From: an uncultured Lachnospiraceae bacterium
GTDB lineage: Bacteria; Bacillota; Clostridia; Lachnospirales; Lachnospiraceae
Direction of reading: 5' to 3'
Length of the DNA: 64,000 nt
Assembly (NCBI GenBank): GCA_937950565.1
Contig: CALFCS010000166.1
Coordinates: 1-64,000, forward strand
Shown: piece after piece, positions 8,475-17,076 of the stretch
Layout of the letters: every line of letters starts with the position of its first letter
Numbering within the stretch: the stretch's first letter is position 1
Made by a program: the position numbers and the translations under genes
Notes under the pieces: generated by a model
Told to the model about the DNA's origin: nothing
Seen by the model: only the letters and a program-made list of their open reading frames with translations
The model's database searches: none

Positions 8475-8897
8475 TTACATACCAGGCGAATCCAGATATG
8501 ACTGTAATATAAAAACAGCCGCAATCTTATCAATATATTTCTTACGGTCCTCTCGTCTTACCTTTTCTTCTATCAAAGTCCGCTCTGCCGATACCGTTGA
8601 TAACCGTTCATCCCACATTACAACGTCGATTCCTGTCCGCCTTTTGAGCATCTCACCAAATTCAATGGCCTTTTCCGCCCGTTCTCCGATATCTCCGTTC
8701 ATGTGCTTAGGAAGGCCCAAAACAATCTGCTCCACTTCATATTCCCGAATCAGCTCTTCAATACGGGCGCAGGTTTTCCGCAGCTTGTTCTCGTCCTTTC
8801 TGAAAATGGTCTCAATTCCCTGGGCTGTAATCCTCAGCGGATCACTGACTGCCACGCCTACCGTTTTGGCGCCATAATCCAATCCCATAATTCTCAT
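8475..8897 (-). CDS. ruvX: Holliday junction resolvase-like protein RuvX (YqgF)
   Basis: This 140-residue RNase H-fold nuclease has the N-terminal motif [20 protein letters not shown], where the first catalytic Asp sits. Later come [12 protein letters not shown] and [14 protein letters not shown] with further acidic residues. YqgF/RuvX is linked to processing of pre-16S rRNA and was first proposed as a Holliday junction resolvase. It is separated from ireB by three bases, and the two genes are adjacent in most Firmicutes. Confidence 0.93.
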   Translation of the reverse strand: MRIMGLDYGAKTVGVAVSDPLRITAQGIETIFRKDENKLRKTCARIEELIREYEVEQIVLGLPKHMNGDIGERAEKAIEFGEMLKRRTGIDVVMWDERLSTVSAERTLIEEKVRREDRKKYIDKIAAVFILQSYLDSPGM

Positions 8898-8900
8898 ATA

Positions 8901-9164
8901 TTATTCCCAGCCATAATGTTCAATATACGTTTTCAGCATCTCTTCTACCAGTTCATCCCGTTCCATCTTCATGATCAGACTCCTGGCCCCGTTATAGCTT
9001 GTAATATATGTCGGATCGCCTGACATAATATAACCAACCACCTGGTTTACCGGATTATACCCTTTCTCGCTTAATGACTTGTACACAATCTCAAGAATAT
9101 CTTTTGCTTGAATTTGTGGACCGCTTTCTACCTGAAAAAACTGGGTTTTACTTAACTCTTTCAT
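8901..9164 (-). CDS. ireB: IreB-family regulatory phosphoprotein
   Basis: This 87-residue protein has the whole family signature: ILEIVYKSLSEKGYNPVNQV, VGYIMSGDPTYIT, and the closing ERDELVEEMLKTYI. In Enterococcus faecalis IreB is phosphorylated on N-terminal threonines by the PASTA-domain kinase IreK and lowers cephalosporin resistance. Here Thr7 is the only threonine in the N-terminal segment and is the likely target. A GGAGG lies upstream of the start. The gene heads the run ireB, ruvX, DUF1292, fur-like, RNase J. Confidence 0.93.
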   Translation of the reverse strand: MKELSKTQFFQVESGPQIQAKDILEIVYKSLSEKGYNPVNQVVGYIMSGDPTYITSYNGARSLIMKMERDELVEEMLKTYIEHYGWE

Positions 9165-9196
9165 ATACTCACGTCCTCCAAAAATACTTCTTTACT

Positions 9197-9225
9197 ATTT
9201 TACCTTATCGGAAGTTAAAATTCAA
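9197..9225 (-). promoter_or_regulatory. Sigma-A promoter before ireB
   Basis: On the minus strand TTGAAT (9225-9220) and TAAAAT (9202-9197) are 17 bases apart. The -35 box overlaps the stop codon of mtaB (9224-9222). Confidence 0.6.
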
Positions 9226-10538
9226 TGCATTATTTGTAAAGGATGATTAATTTCCACATTTACCATCTGATTCGACAAATTTTCTTCTGTTTTTAGGCCA
9301 ATTTTCACATACTCCTTCGTATGCCCCACCTGGTAAATTCCATCTTCTCTCTCTACCGCTTCCTCCATCAGCACCTCCTGCACCGTACCGATAAATGCAG
9401 CTTCATACTTCTTTTGTTTCTGCCTTCCAAGCTCCAGAAGTTCTGAACTTCTTCTGCTCTTAATCTCCTCCGGCACCTGTTCCGGCATAGCTGCCGCACG
9501 TGTTCCTTCCCGTTTCGAATATTTAAAAATATGTGTCTCATAAAAGTCCACGCTGTCCACAAATGCCTTCGACTTTCTGAATTCTTCCTCTGTCTCCCCC
9601 GGAAATCCCACGATCACATCCGTCGTAAGCGCCGGATTCTGAAAATATTTCCGCAGAAGTTTACACTTATCCAAATATTCTTCTGCTGTATACTTCCTGT
9701 TCATGCGCCGCAAAGTCTCATCACAGCCGCTTTGCAAAGACAGATGAAAATGTGGACATATTTTCGGTAATCTGCTTAATTCCCTGACAAATTCCTCCGT
9801 AATGATTCTCGGTTCCAGAGAGCCCAGACGGATTCTGCGGATTCCGTCCACTTCATGAATCTCTTTTATCAGTGCCAATAAGCTTTCTCCTGTATCTGTC
9901 CCATAGGAACTTAAGTGAATTCCGGTAAGCACCACCTCTTTATAACCTGCTTTTTCCAGTTCCTGTACTTCCTTAAGCACCTGTTCGCTTTTTCTGCTTC
10001 TCACACGCCCCCTCGCATAAGGAATAATGCAGTAAGAACAAAACTGGTTGCATCCGTCCTGGATTTTCAGGTATGCCCTTGTATGTTCTGCTGTCTGTGA
10101 CAAAGTAAGCTCTTCATATTCCTCTGTATGATTGATATCAATCACTTCCCGCTTTACAAATGCTTTTTCTGCCTCATGCGTCTTAAGCATCTGCTGTCTT
10201 CTTTCTTCCTCATACGAAGCCAAAATGGAAACAATGTCTTTTTTCTTATTATTCCCTATTATGATATCAATGCCTGGCTGGGCTCCCCCCTTTGTCTGCA
10301 CATAGCAGCCAGCCGCCACGATCACCGCATCAGGATTCCTTTTTCTCGCCCGGTGAAGCATCTGCCTTGATTTTCTGTCCGCCATATTCGTCACCGTACA
10401 GGTATTCACAATATATACATCCGCTTTTTCTTCAAAGGAAACGATTTCATATCCGTTTTTTTCCAATAATTCCTGCATAGCTTCTGTCTCATATGCATTT
10501 ACTTTGCATCCAAGATTATGCAGCGCTGCCTTTTTCAT
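9222..10538 (-). CDS. mtaB: tRNA t6A37 methylthiotransferase MtaB
   Basis: This 438-residue radical SAM enzyme of the MiaB family contains NLGCKVNAYETE at the N-terminus and further conserved cysteines (VNTCTVTN, AAGCYVQ), which bind the auxiliary cluster. It has the radical SAM motif CNQFCSYC near 164-171, the strand VVLTGIHLSSYG, and a TRAM-like C-terminus. The NLGCKVN and TGIHLSSYG forms match the MtaB (YqeV) branch rather than MiaB. It adds a methylthio group to t6A at position 37 of tRNAs reading ANN codons. It is divergent from the HPr-like gene. Confidence 0.93.
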   Translation of the reverse strand: MKKAALHNLGCKVNAYETEAMQELLEKNGYEIVSFEEKADVYIVNTCTVTNMADRKSRQMLHRARKRNPDAVIVAAGCYVQTKGGAQPGIDIIIGNNKKKDIVSILASYEEERRQQMLKTHEAEKAFVKREVIDINHTEEYEELTLSQTAEHTRAYLKIQDGCNQFCSYCIIPYARGRVRSRKSEQVLKEVQELEKAGYKEVVLTGIHLSSYGTDTGESLLALIKEIHEVDGIRRIRLGSLEPRIITEEFVRELSRLPKICPHFHLSLQSGCDETLRRMNRKYTAEEYLDKCKLLRKYFQNPALTTDVIVGFPGETEEEFRKSKAFVDSVDFYETHIFKYSKREGTRAAAMPEQVPEEIKSRRSSELLELGRQKQKKYEAAFIGTVQEVLMEEAVEREDGIYQVGHTKEYVKIGLKTEENLSNQMVNVEINHPLQIMH

Positions 10539-10598
10539 ATATTCTCAATTCCTTTCTCTGAAGTTTTTATATTTCACCTTTCTTTAACAAAATCTTCC

Positions 10599-10627
10599 TT
10601 GACTTTTAGGCCTCATACTCTTAAGAT
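10599..10627 (+). promoter_or_regulatory. Sigma-A promoter of the HPr-like gene
   Basis: TTGACT (10599-10604) and TAAGAT (10622-10627) are separated by 17 bases, 37 bases before the start codon of the only plus-strand gene in this stretch. Confidence 0.65.
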
Positions 10628-10664
10628 AAATATAGAACACGAAATGTTACAAGGAGGTACAGCT

Positions 10665-10904
10665 ATGAAAACAGTGCAGATTTCATTAAATTCAATCGAT
10701 AAGGTAAAAGCTTTTGTAAATACGATTACAAAATTTGATTTTGATTTTGATCTGGTGTCCGGAAGATATGTAATTGATGCAAAATCCATCATGGGTATTT
10801 TCAGTTTAGATTTATCAAAACCGATTGAACTTAACATTCATGCAAGCGAAGCTGAGATGGACAACATCCTCGCTGCATTAAAAGATTATGTTATCAGTGA
10901 ATAA
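10665..10904 (+). CDS. HPr-like protein lacking the phosphorylated histidine
   Basis: This protein of 79 residues has the size and profile of the phosphotransferase carrier HPr. Its central segment AKSIMGIFSLDLSKPIEL matches the HPr region around Ser46 (AKSIMGVMSL), and the serine is kept at position 41. The LHARPA motif with the active His15 is absent. The matching stretch reads NSIDKVKAFVNTI and has no histidine at all. It therefore cannot act as a normal phosphocarrier. Bacillus Crh, which lacks His15 but keeps Ser46 for catabolite control, is the nearest known analogue. The start has a near-perfect AAGGAGG site, and a terminator follows. A true HPr is encoded elsewhere in the window. Confidence 0.85.
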   Translation: MKTVQISLNSIDKVKAFVNTITKFDFDFDLVSGRYVIDAKSIMGIFSLDLSKPIELNIHASEAEMDNILAALKDYVISE

Positions 10905-10913
10905 TCAATAAAG

Positions 10914-10945
10914 GGTCGGACCTTAAAGGTCCGGCCTGTTTTATT
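10914..10945. terminator. Strong hairpin terminator between the HPr-like gene and thiI
   Basis: GGTCGGACCTT (10914-10924) pairs with AAGGTCCGGCC (10926-10936), with one G-T pair and a tight loop, followed by TGTTTTATT. The convergent thiI gene ends at 10951, and on its strand the hairpin is followed by CCCTTTATT, so it may serve both. Confidence 0.85.
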
Positions 10946-10950
10946 GTCCA

Positions 10951-12138
10951 TTATCCTTTCACTTCTATAATCTCCACTGTGTCGATTGCCTGTTTGACAA
11001 GTTCATCAATCTTCTCACTCAAATTTTCTTCTGAGCGCCGGATGACTTCTATATTCGGCTTTGTCACAGGATGTTTCGCAACAAAAATCGTACAACAGTC
11101 TTCAAATGGCTGGATTGAGGTTTCATAAGTACCTATCTTCTCTGATATATCAACAATATCCTGTTTATCAAATCCAATAACCGGGCGATATACCGGCATC
11201 GTACATGCATCATTTGTCGCCGCAAGACTCTGCATGGTCTGACTTGCCACCTGTCCGATACTCTCACCGGTAATCAGCCCCAGACAACCGTCCCGGCCGG
11301 CAAAATGCTCTGCAATCCTCATCATATAACGACGCATGATAATGGTCAGCTCATCATGTGGGCACTGCTCATAAATATAAAGCTGAATATCTGTAAAATT
11401 CACTACATGCAGCTTAATCGGACCGGAATATGCTGCAACAATCTTTGCCAGATCTACGACCTTCTGCTTCGCACGCTCGCTGGTATACGGAGGTGCATGA
11501 AAATAAGTCGCCTCCAGACTGACTCCACGTTTCGCTATCATATAGCCCGCAACCGGACTGTCAATTCCCCCGGAAAGGAGAAGCATTGCCGTTCCATTGG
11601 TTCCTACCGGCATCCCGCCTGCCCCGGGAATAATCTGCGAATACACATAAATTCCATCCACGCGGATTTCTACATTGAGCGTCACATCCGGATGATGTAC
11701 GTCAACACGAAGGTCTGGAAATGCTTCCAATATCACTTCACCGAGATCACAGCTAATCTCCATGGAATTCTTCGGATAGGATTTTTTTGCACGTCTTGTT
11801 TCCACCTTAAACGTGAACTTTTTGTCCGGATACATCTCATCCATATATGCCGTCACATCTTTTTTCAGTGCCTCAAAGCCCTTATCCTCCATACGGACTA
11901 CCGGACAGATTCCGACAAGTCCAAACACCTTCTTCAGATGTTCTACCGTATCATCATAATCATATTCCCCTTCGCAATCCACATAGATTCTTGCCTGGGA
12001 TTTATATACATGGAATTCACCGTCTACCTTCTTCAGTGCATAACGCACCTGACGCACAAGTGCATCCTCAAAAATATAACGGTTTTTTCCTTTTACTCCT
12101 ATTTCTCCGTATTTTAACAAAAATGTATGAAATCTCAT
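10951..12138 (-). CDS. thiI: tRNA sulfurtransferase ThiI
   Basis: This 395-residue protein has an N-terminal ferredoxin-like/THUMP region (LLKYGEIGVKGKNR, then KKSYPKNSMEISCDLG), followed by a PP-loop ATPase with LLSGGIDSPVAGYMIAKRG near 187-205. It lacks the C-terminal rhodanese domain found in Escherichia coli ThiI, as in Bacillus. ThiI adenylates U8 of tRNA and inserts sulfur to give 4-thiouridine. It lies 15 bases downstream of a cysteine desulfurase gene, its expected sulfur donor, as in the Bacillus nifZ-thiI pair. The start follows AAGGAGAATACAG. Confidence 0.94.
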   Translation of the reverse strand: MRFHTFLLKYGEIGVKGKNRYIFEDALVRQVRYALKKVDGEFHVYKSQARIYVDCEGEYDYDDTVEHLKKVFGLVGICPVVRMEDKGFEALKKDVTAYMDEMYPDKKFTFKVETRRAKKSYPKNSMEISCDLGEVILEAFPDLRVDVHHPDVTLNVEIRVDGIYVYSQIIPGAGGMPVGTNGTAMLLLSGGIDSPVAGYMIAKRGVSLEATYFHAPPYTSERAKQKVVDLAKIVAAYSGPIKLHVVNFTDIQLYIYEQCPHDELTIIMRRYMMRIAEHFAGRDGCLGLITGESIGQVASQTMQSLAATNDACTMPVYRPVIGFDKQDIVDISEKIGTYETSIQPFEDCCTIFVAKHPVTKPNIEVIRRSEENLSEKIDELVKQAIDTVEIIEVKG

Positions 12139-12153
12139 CTGTATTCTCCTTCA

Positions 12154-13311
12154 TCAATGTCTGGTATATTTTCGAAGTACCGGAACGGTATTATATAAAG
12201 TATCAAGCGTGTAATCAATCTCCTCCATTGTTGTAAACTCTGACATACTAAACCGGAGTGTAGCGTCCAGAAATTCCTGCTCCGCCCCAATTCCTTTTAA
12301 CACCCCGCTGATCTGCGGATGGTTGGAGGCACATGCTGAGCCGGAGGATACATAAATCCCCTTTTCTTCCAATGCATGAAGCAGCACCTCACTTCTGATT
12401 CCTGCAAATCCCACACTGATAATATGTGGTGCGGAGGTCTCATCATAAAGTCCATGGATTACCGTATCCGGAATTTTTCCGACTCCTTCAATAAAATGTT
12501 CTTTTAATTTACGCATTCTGGCAATCTTTTCATCAAGGCCTTCATAAATTGTCTTTGCAGCAAGCCCAAGTCCTGCAATTCCCGGCACATTCTCTGTACC
12601 GGAACGGATATTTTTCTGTTGTTCACCACCAAATAAAATCGGTCTTATCTTCACATGTTCATCAATATACAGCGCTCCGATTCCCTTTGGACCATGAATC
12701 TTATGTCCGCTTATAGAACACATATCCACTTTTAACTTTTTCGGATAAATGCGGTATTTCCCAAATCCCTGCACCGCATCCACATGAAACAATATCTTTT
12801 TATTATATGCCTTTACAATGCTCGCAGCCTCCTGAATCGGCTGAACAGAACCAACCTCATTATTTACATACATGACAGATACAAGAATTGTATCCTCCCT
12901 CAGCGCTTCTTTGAGCGCTTCCAGGCGAATCCTTCCGTAACGGTCCACCGGAAGATAAGTTACGGAAAATCCATTTTCCTCAAGATACCGCATTGTATTT
13001 ATAATAGCCGGATGTTCAATCGCTGAAGTAATCAGGTGTTTTCCCGCACGCTGGTTCGCTCTTGCCGCTCCAATCAATGCAAGGTTGTCGCTCTCTGTAC
13101 CTCCCGATGTAAAAAATACTTCCTTTTCTTGTACCTTCCAAAGTCTGGCAAGGCGCTCCTTTGCCTCTTTGATATATTTTTCTGCCTCAATTCCCTTCCG
13201 GTGCATTGACGAAGGATTCCCATAGTCTTCGCACATCACTTTCCGCACAAGCTCCCCGACATTTTCATAGCACTTTGTGGTAGCAGAATTATCCAAATAT
13301 ATTTCTTTCAT
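12154..13311 (-). CDS. Cysteine desulfurase, IscS/NifS family, partner of ThiI
   Basis: This 385-residue class V aminotransferase-fold enzyme starts with MKEIYLDNSATTKCYENV. It has the PLP-binding motif SISGHKIHGPKGIGAL near 201-216, and the active cysteine in SSGSACASN near 327. It takes sulfur from cysteine as an enzyme-bound persulfide. Its place directly upstream of thiI suggests it serves tRNA thiolation, like Bacillus NifZ, rather than general iron-sulfur cluster assembly. No IscU or SufU scaffold is nearby. The upstream gap to rsmE is 42 bases. Confidence 0.93.
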   Translation of the reverse strand: MKEIYLDNSATTKCYENVGELVRKVMCEDYGNPSSMHRKGIEAEKYIKEAKERLARLWKVQEKEVFFTSGGTESDNLALIGAARANQRAGKHLITSAIEHPAIINTMRYLEENGFSVTYLPVDRYGRIRLEALKEALREDTILVSVMYVNNEVGSVQPIQEAASIVKAYNKKILFHVDAVQGFGKYRIYPKKLKVDMCSISGHKIHGPKGIGALYIDEHVKIRPILFGGEQQKNIRSGTENVPGIAGLGLAAKTIYEGLDEKIARMRKLKEHFIEGVGKIPDTVIHGLYDETSAPHIISVGFAGIRSEVLLHALEEKGIYVSSGSACASNHPQISGVLKGIGAEQEFLDATLRFSMSEFTTMEEIDYTLDTLYNTVPVLRKYTRH

Positions 13312-13353
13312 AAACTCACTTCCTGTTTCTCTTTCTTATTATCAGAGTATGTT

Positions 13354-14091
13354 TTATCCTTCTAAATGGAACATTAACACAGAAATAATCGCAAGCCCCG
13401 CCGTCTCTGTCCGAAGAATCCTCCTGCCAAGAGTAATTTCTTCTGCTCCCGACTGTACTGCCGCTTCTACTTCTTCCTTCTCAAAGCCGCCCTCCGGTCC
13501 GATAAAAATGCCAATCGACTGCCCCGGCACTATCTTTTCTATCACCTTTTTCGTCTCTGCCATTCCGTCGGCAAGCTCATATGGAATCAGCAGCACATCT
13601 AGTTCTTCTGCCATTTTCAGTGCATCCTTATAGGCTGTTACATCACAAACCCGGGGAATGATACCGCGCCCCGCCTGCTTGGCGGCGCTTAAGGCAATCT
13701 GTTGCCAGCGTTCCCGCTTCTTTTTTGCCTTTTTATCATCCAGCTTCACAACACAACGCTTCATTTCTACAGGAATAATCTCATAAACGCCAAGCTCCAC
13801 ACATTTCTGGACAATGAGTTCCATTTTTTCCTGCTTGGGAAGCCCCTGGAAGAGATAGATACGAGACTCAAGTTCCGTATCCGGCTGCTGTTCTTCTACA
13901 ATCTCAAGGACAGCGCTCTCGCTCTCATAACACTGCACCCTGCACAAATACCTGCAGTTATTGCCATCGCTTATCATCACCTGCTCACCCGGACGCATCC
14001 GGAGTACATTTTTCATATGATTCACGTCTGTGCCTTCAATATAGATATTTTTTCCTTTTACCTGGGAAGGTGTCACAAAAAAATGCTGCAT
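13354..14091 (-). CDS. rsmE: 16S rRNA m3U1498 methyltransferase RsmE
   Basis: This 245-residue SPOUT methyltransferase starts MQHFFVTPSQVKGKNIYIEG, with an N-terminal PUA-like domain. The C-terminal knot shows IGIFIGPEGGFEKEEVEAA and ITLGRRILRTETAGLAIIS, the SAM-binding signature. I chose the ATG at 14091 because AGGAG precedes it by five bases. A longer frame to 14136 would overlap prmA. The prmA-rsmE pairing is common in Firmicutes, and only two bases separate them. Confidence 0.94.
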   Translation of the reverse strand: MQHFFVTPSQVKGKNIYIEGTDVNHMKNVLRMRPGEQVMISDGNNCRYLCRVQCYESESAVLEIVEEQQPDTELESRIYLFQGLPKQEKMELIVQKCVELGVYEIIPVEMKRCVVKLDDKKAKKKRERWQQIALSAAKQAGRGIIPRVCDVTAYKDALKMAEELDVLLIPYELADGMAETKKVIEKIVPGQSIGIFIGPEGGFEKEEVEAAVQSGAEEITLGRRILRTETAGLAIISVLMFHLEG

Positions 14092-14093
14092 AA

Positions 14094-15059
14094 TTACTCC
14101 TGTACCTGACTCTTTCTGGCCGTTACAGATACCCATTCGCCTTGATAGTTCACTTCCAGCACTTCCAGTCCTGCAGCCTTCACAGCCTCTGTTACAACCT
14201 GTTCTTTGTCATCAATAATTCCGCTTGTAATATACACTGCTCCCGGTTTCATCTGATGAACCACAACCGGAGTCAGAGGCACAAGCACGTCTGCCAGAAT
14301 ATTTGCCACAACGATATCGTATTTCTCATATCCGACTTTATCCTGAACCGCCTTGTCATCAATAATATTTCCAATCATGACCTCATAACGGTCCTTTGCA
14401 ATACCATTTACTTCCATATTCTCATGTGTCGCATCAATCGCACAAGGATCCAAGTCGGTTCCCACAGAATACTCTGCTCCGAACTTTAATGCCAGCATGC
14501 CCAGGATTCCACTTCCGCAGCCAACATCCAGAATCTTTGTATCCTTTGTCACATATTTGCGGAGAGCACGGATGCAAAGCTGTGTAGTCTCATGCATGCC
14601 GGTGCCAAACGCAGTCCCGGGATCAATATGAATAATCAGTTTGTCACTGTCTTCTTCCTTTACATTCTCCCAGGAAGGGATAACCAGAATATCATCAATA
14701 TAAAACTGATGAAAATATTGCTTCCAGTTATTCACCCAGTCCAAATCTTCTGTCTTGGATTCCTCAATCGTACATTCCCCGACGTTAAGATATGTCCGCA
14801 TTTCTTCCAGTTCTTCTCTGACACGGGAAAGAATATCCGCTGTATCTGCATCCTCCTCCAAGTAAAAAGTCAGGTATGCACACCCGTCATCCGGAAGAAT
14901 GTCCGGAAGGATGTCGACAAACATCTGCTCCTTGTCTTCCTTAGTAAGCGGAACCTTATCTTCAATCTGTACGCCTTCGATTCCCAGGTCCATAAGCATA
15001 CTGCTTACAATATCTTCCGCCTCCGTTGTTGTCTTAAGCCGAAACTGATTCCATCTCAT
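14094..15059 (-). CDS. prmA: Ribosomal protein L11 methyltransferase PrmA
   Basis: This protein of 321 residues begins MRWNQFRLKTTTEAEDIVSS, with an N-terminal L11-recognition domain. The class I SAM domain follows: DPGTAFGTGMHETTQLCIRA near 162-181, ILDVGCGSGILGMLALKFGA near 189-208, and the VVANILADVL strand. It trimethylates ribosomal protein L11. The start at 15059 follows AGGAGG by six bases, so the longer frame to 15083 is unlikely. It is first in the run prmA, rsmE, cysteine desulfurase, thiI. Confidence 0.94.
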   Translation of the reverse strand: MRWNQFRLKTTTEAEDIVSSMLMDLGIEGVQIEDKVPLTKEDKEQMFVDILPDILPDDGCAYLTFYLEEDADTADILSRVREELEEMRTYLNVGECTIEESKTEDLDWVNNWKQYFHQFYIDDILVIPSWENVKEEDSDKLIIHIDPGTAFGTGMHETTQLCIRALRKYVTKDTKILDVGCGSGILGMLALKFGAEYSVGTDLDPCAIDATHENMEVNGIAKDRYEVMIGNIIDDKAVQDKVGYEKYDIVVANILADVLVPLTPVVVHQMKPGAVYITSGIIDDKEQVVTEAVKAAGLEVLEVNYQGEWVSVTARKSQVQE

Positions 15060-15103
15060 AATGTTCCTCCTCTTTTTTCGCATCGCATCTTTGTTTTTCC
15101 ATA

Positions 15104-15222
15104 AAAATAAAGCTTTTTATAGAGAAAAGAGAATGTGCAAAGCACATTCTCGCGCCGGGCACAGCCACCCGCAGCATCTTGCATTTTTCGCGCGAGCGCG
15201 CATCCTCCCGGAAAGCTTTATT
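15104..15222. repeat. GC-rich intergenic element with inverted ends between glmS and prmA
   Basis: The spacer after glmS is unusually GC-rich compared with its surroundings and is full of short palindromes: GCGCGCTCGCGCG, the long hairpin at 15129-15151, and a GCCCGGCGCG block. It is bracketed by AATAAAGCTTT (15104-15114) and AAAGCTTTATT (15212-15222), which are inverted copies. Part of that match follows from AAAGCTTT being its own complement. It looks like a dispersed palindromic repeat that has taken over as terminator, but only one copy is visible here. Confidence 0.35.
15120..15151 (-). terminator. Terminator downstream of glmS
   Basis: On the minus strand GAGAATGTGC and GCACATTCTC form a perfect ten-base stem (15151-15129) with a three-base loop, followed by TTTTCTCT. 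Confidence 0.8.
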
Positions 15223-17044
15223 CTACTGTAACAGATTTTGCAAGATTTCTCGGTTTGTCTACATCACAGCCTCTTCCTACCGCAATATAATATCCAAAAA
15301 GCTGAAGCGGAATAATTGCCAGAGAATTTGTAAAATATTTATTCGTCTCCGGAATATAGATGACATAGTCAGCGGCACGCTCAACTTCCCGGTTCCCATC
15401 ATTCGTAACCGCCAAAACAAAGGCGCCTCTCGTTCTTACTTCAACCATATTGCTGATTGTCTTCTTATACAGCTCCTTCTGTGTCAGCACAGACGCAACG
15501 AGGGTTCCCTCTTCAATCAAAGAAATAGTGCCATGCTTTAGTTCTCCTGCCGCATAAGCTTCTGAATGAATGTAGGATATTTCTTTCAGCTTCAAGGAGC
15601 CTTCCAGCGAAATGGCATAATCAATTCCACGTCCAATGAAAAATACATCTTTTGCTGCCAGATAACGATTCGCAAAGCGCTGAATCTTCTCTTTATTATT
15701 CAAAAGCATCTCAACCTGTACCGGCAGCGCTTTCAAATCTTCAATCATATCTGCAAGTCCTGCGTCATCCAGATGCCCCTTTACATAGGCAAATTTCATA
15801 GCCAGGAGATATAACGCAACCAACTGGGCAGAATATGCCTTCGTAGTAGCAACTGCTATTTCCGGTCCCGCCCATGTATACATTACATTATCCGCCTCTC
15901 TTGCAATGGAGCTTCCAATGACATTTACAATACCAAGCACTTTTGCACCAAGCTTCTGTGCCTCCCTTAGTACAGCAAGTGTATCCGCTGTCTCCCCGGA
16001 CTGAGTAATGACAACAACAAGCGTCCCTTCTTCCAGTATTGGATTTCTATAACGGAACTCTGATGCAAGGTCCACTTCCACCGGAATCCTTGCGAGTCCC
16101 TCAAAAACATATTTACTCGTAACTCCGGTATGGTACGCAGATCCACATGCCACAATCATAATTTTCCTGATTGCTTTAATTTCTTCATCCGACATATTTA
16201 ATTCGTCAATTACAATCTTTCCATCCTTGATTCTCGGTGAAAATGTGTCTGTAATTGCTTTTGGCTGCTCATACATTTCTTTGAGCATAAAATGCTCATA
16301 TCCGCCCTTTTCTGCGGCATTTATATCCCACTCGATACGGACAGACTCCTTTTCAACCGGTTCCTCGTCCACAGTAAAGAATTCCATCGTATCTTTTGTC
16401 ATATGTACGATTTCTTCATTTTCAATAAAGTACACATCCCTTGTATATTTCAACACTGCCGGAACATCGGACGCCATAATATTCCCATCCTTTGTATGAC
16501 CGACAATCAAAGGGCTGTCTTTTCTAACCGCATACAACTCTCCCGGATGATCACGGAAAATAATTCCGAGCGCATAAGAACCTTCCATGCGATGCATGAT
16601 TTTGGTCACAGCCTCTAATGGATTCCCTTTATAATAATAATCCAAAAGATGCGCGATAATCTCTGTATCCGTCTCAGATACAAATTCATAGCCTTTTTTT
16701 TCTAATTTTTTCTTTAATTTCAGATAATTTTCAATAATCCCGTTATGCACTACGATAATGGATTCACTTTTATTATAATGCGGATGTGCATTTACATCAG
16801 ACGGAGAACCATGTGTTGCCCATCTTGTATGTCCGATTCCCAGATTTCCCGGAAGCATCGCCCCATCGTGAGTCAGTTCATTTAATACCTTCAGTCTTCC
16901 CTTCGACTTCACCATATTAACTTTCTCACCGTCATACACCGCAATTCCTGCGGAGTCATAACCCCTGTACTCTAACTTTGACAAGCCGTCTAACAAAATC
17001 GGCGCTGCCTCACTCTCTCCGATATAACCTACAATTCCACACAT
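15218..17044 (-). CDS. glmS: Glutamine-fructose-6-phosphate aminotransferase GlmS
   Basis: This 608-residue enzyme starts MCGIVGYIGESEAAPILLDG, where Cys2 is the N-terminal nucleophile of the glutaminase domain. HTRWATHG and the NYxxL segment follow. Two SIS domains come after residue about 280 (IVACGSAYHTG, ITQSGETADTLA), and the C-terminus reads KPRNLAKSVTVE. It makes glucosamine-6-phosphate, the first step toward UDP-GlcNAc for peptidoglycan and surface polymers. GGAGG lies seven bases before the ATG at 17044. Only 32 bases separate it from the cohesin-protein gene, leaving no room for a glmS ribozyme leader. Confidence 0.97.
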   Translation of the reverse strand: MCGIVGYIGESEAAPILLDGLSKLEYRGYDSAGIAVYDGEKVNMVKSKGRLKVLNELTHDGAMLPGNLGIGHTRWATHGSPSDVNAHPHYNKSESIIVVHNGIIENYLKLKKKLEKKGYEFVSETDTEIIAHLLDYYYKGNPLEAVTKIMHRMEGSYALGIIFRDHPGELYAVRKDSPLIVGHTKDGNIMASDVPAVLKYTRDVYFIENEEIVHMTKDTMEFFTVDEEPVEKESVRIEWDINAAEKGGYEHFMLKEMYEQPKAITDTFSPRIKDGKIVIDELNMSDEEIKAIRKIMIVACGSAYHTGVTSKYVFEGLARIPVEVDLASEFRYRNPILEEGTLVVVITQSGETADTLAVLREAQKLGAKVLGIVNVIGSSIAREADNVMYTWAGPEIAVATTKAYSAQLVALYLLAMKFAYVKGHLDDAGLADMIEDLKALPVQVEMLLNNKEKIQRFANRYLAAKDVFFIGRGIDYAISLEGSLKLKEISYIHSEAYAAGELKHGTISLIEEGTLVASVLTQKELYKKTISNMVEVRTRGAFVLAVTNDGNREVERAADYVIYIPETNKYFTNSLAIIPLQLFGYYIAVGRGCDVDKPRNLAKSVTVE

Positions 17045-17076
17045 ATTCTGTCCTCCATTCCAGTCCAAACACCAGG

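Noticed and set aside
17045..17076. glmS ribozyme or other leader before glmS
   Set aside because: Only 32 bases separate glmS from the previous gene, too short for the ribozyme.
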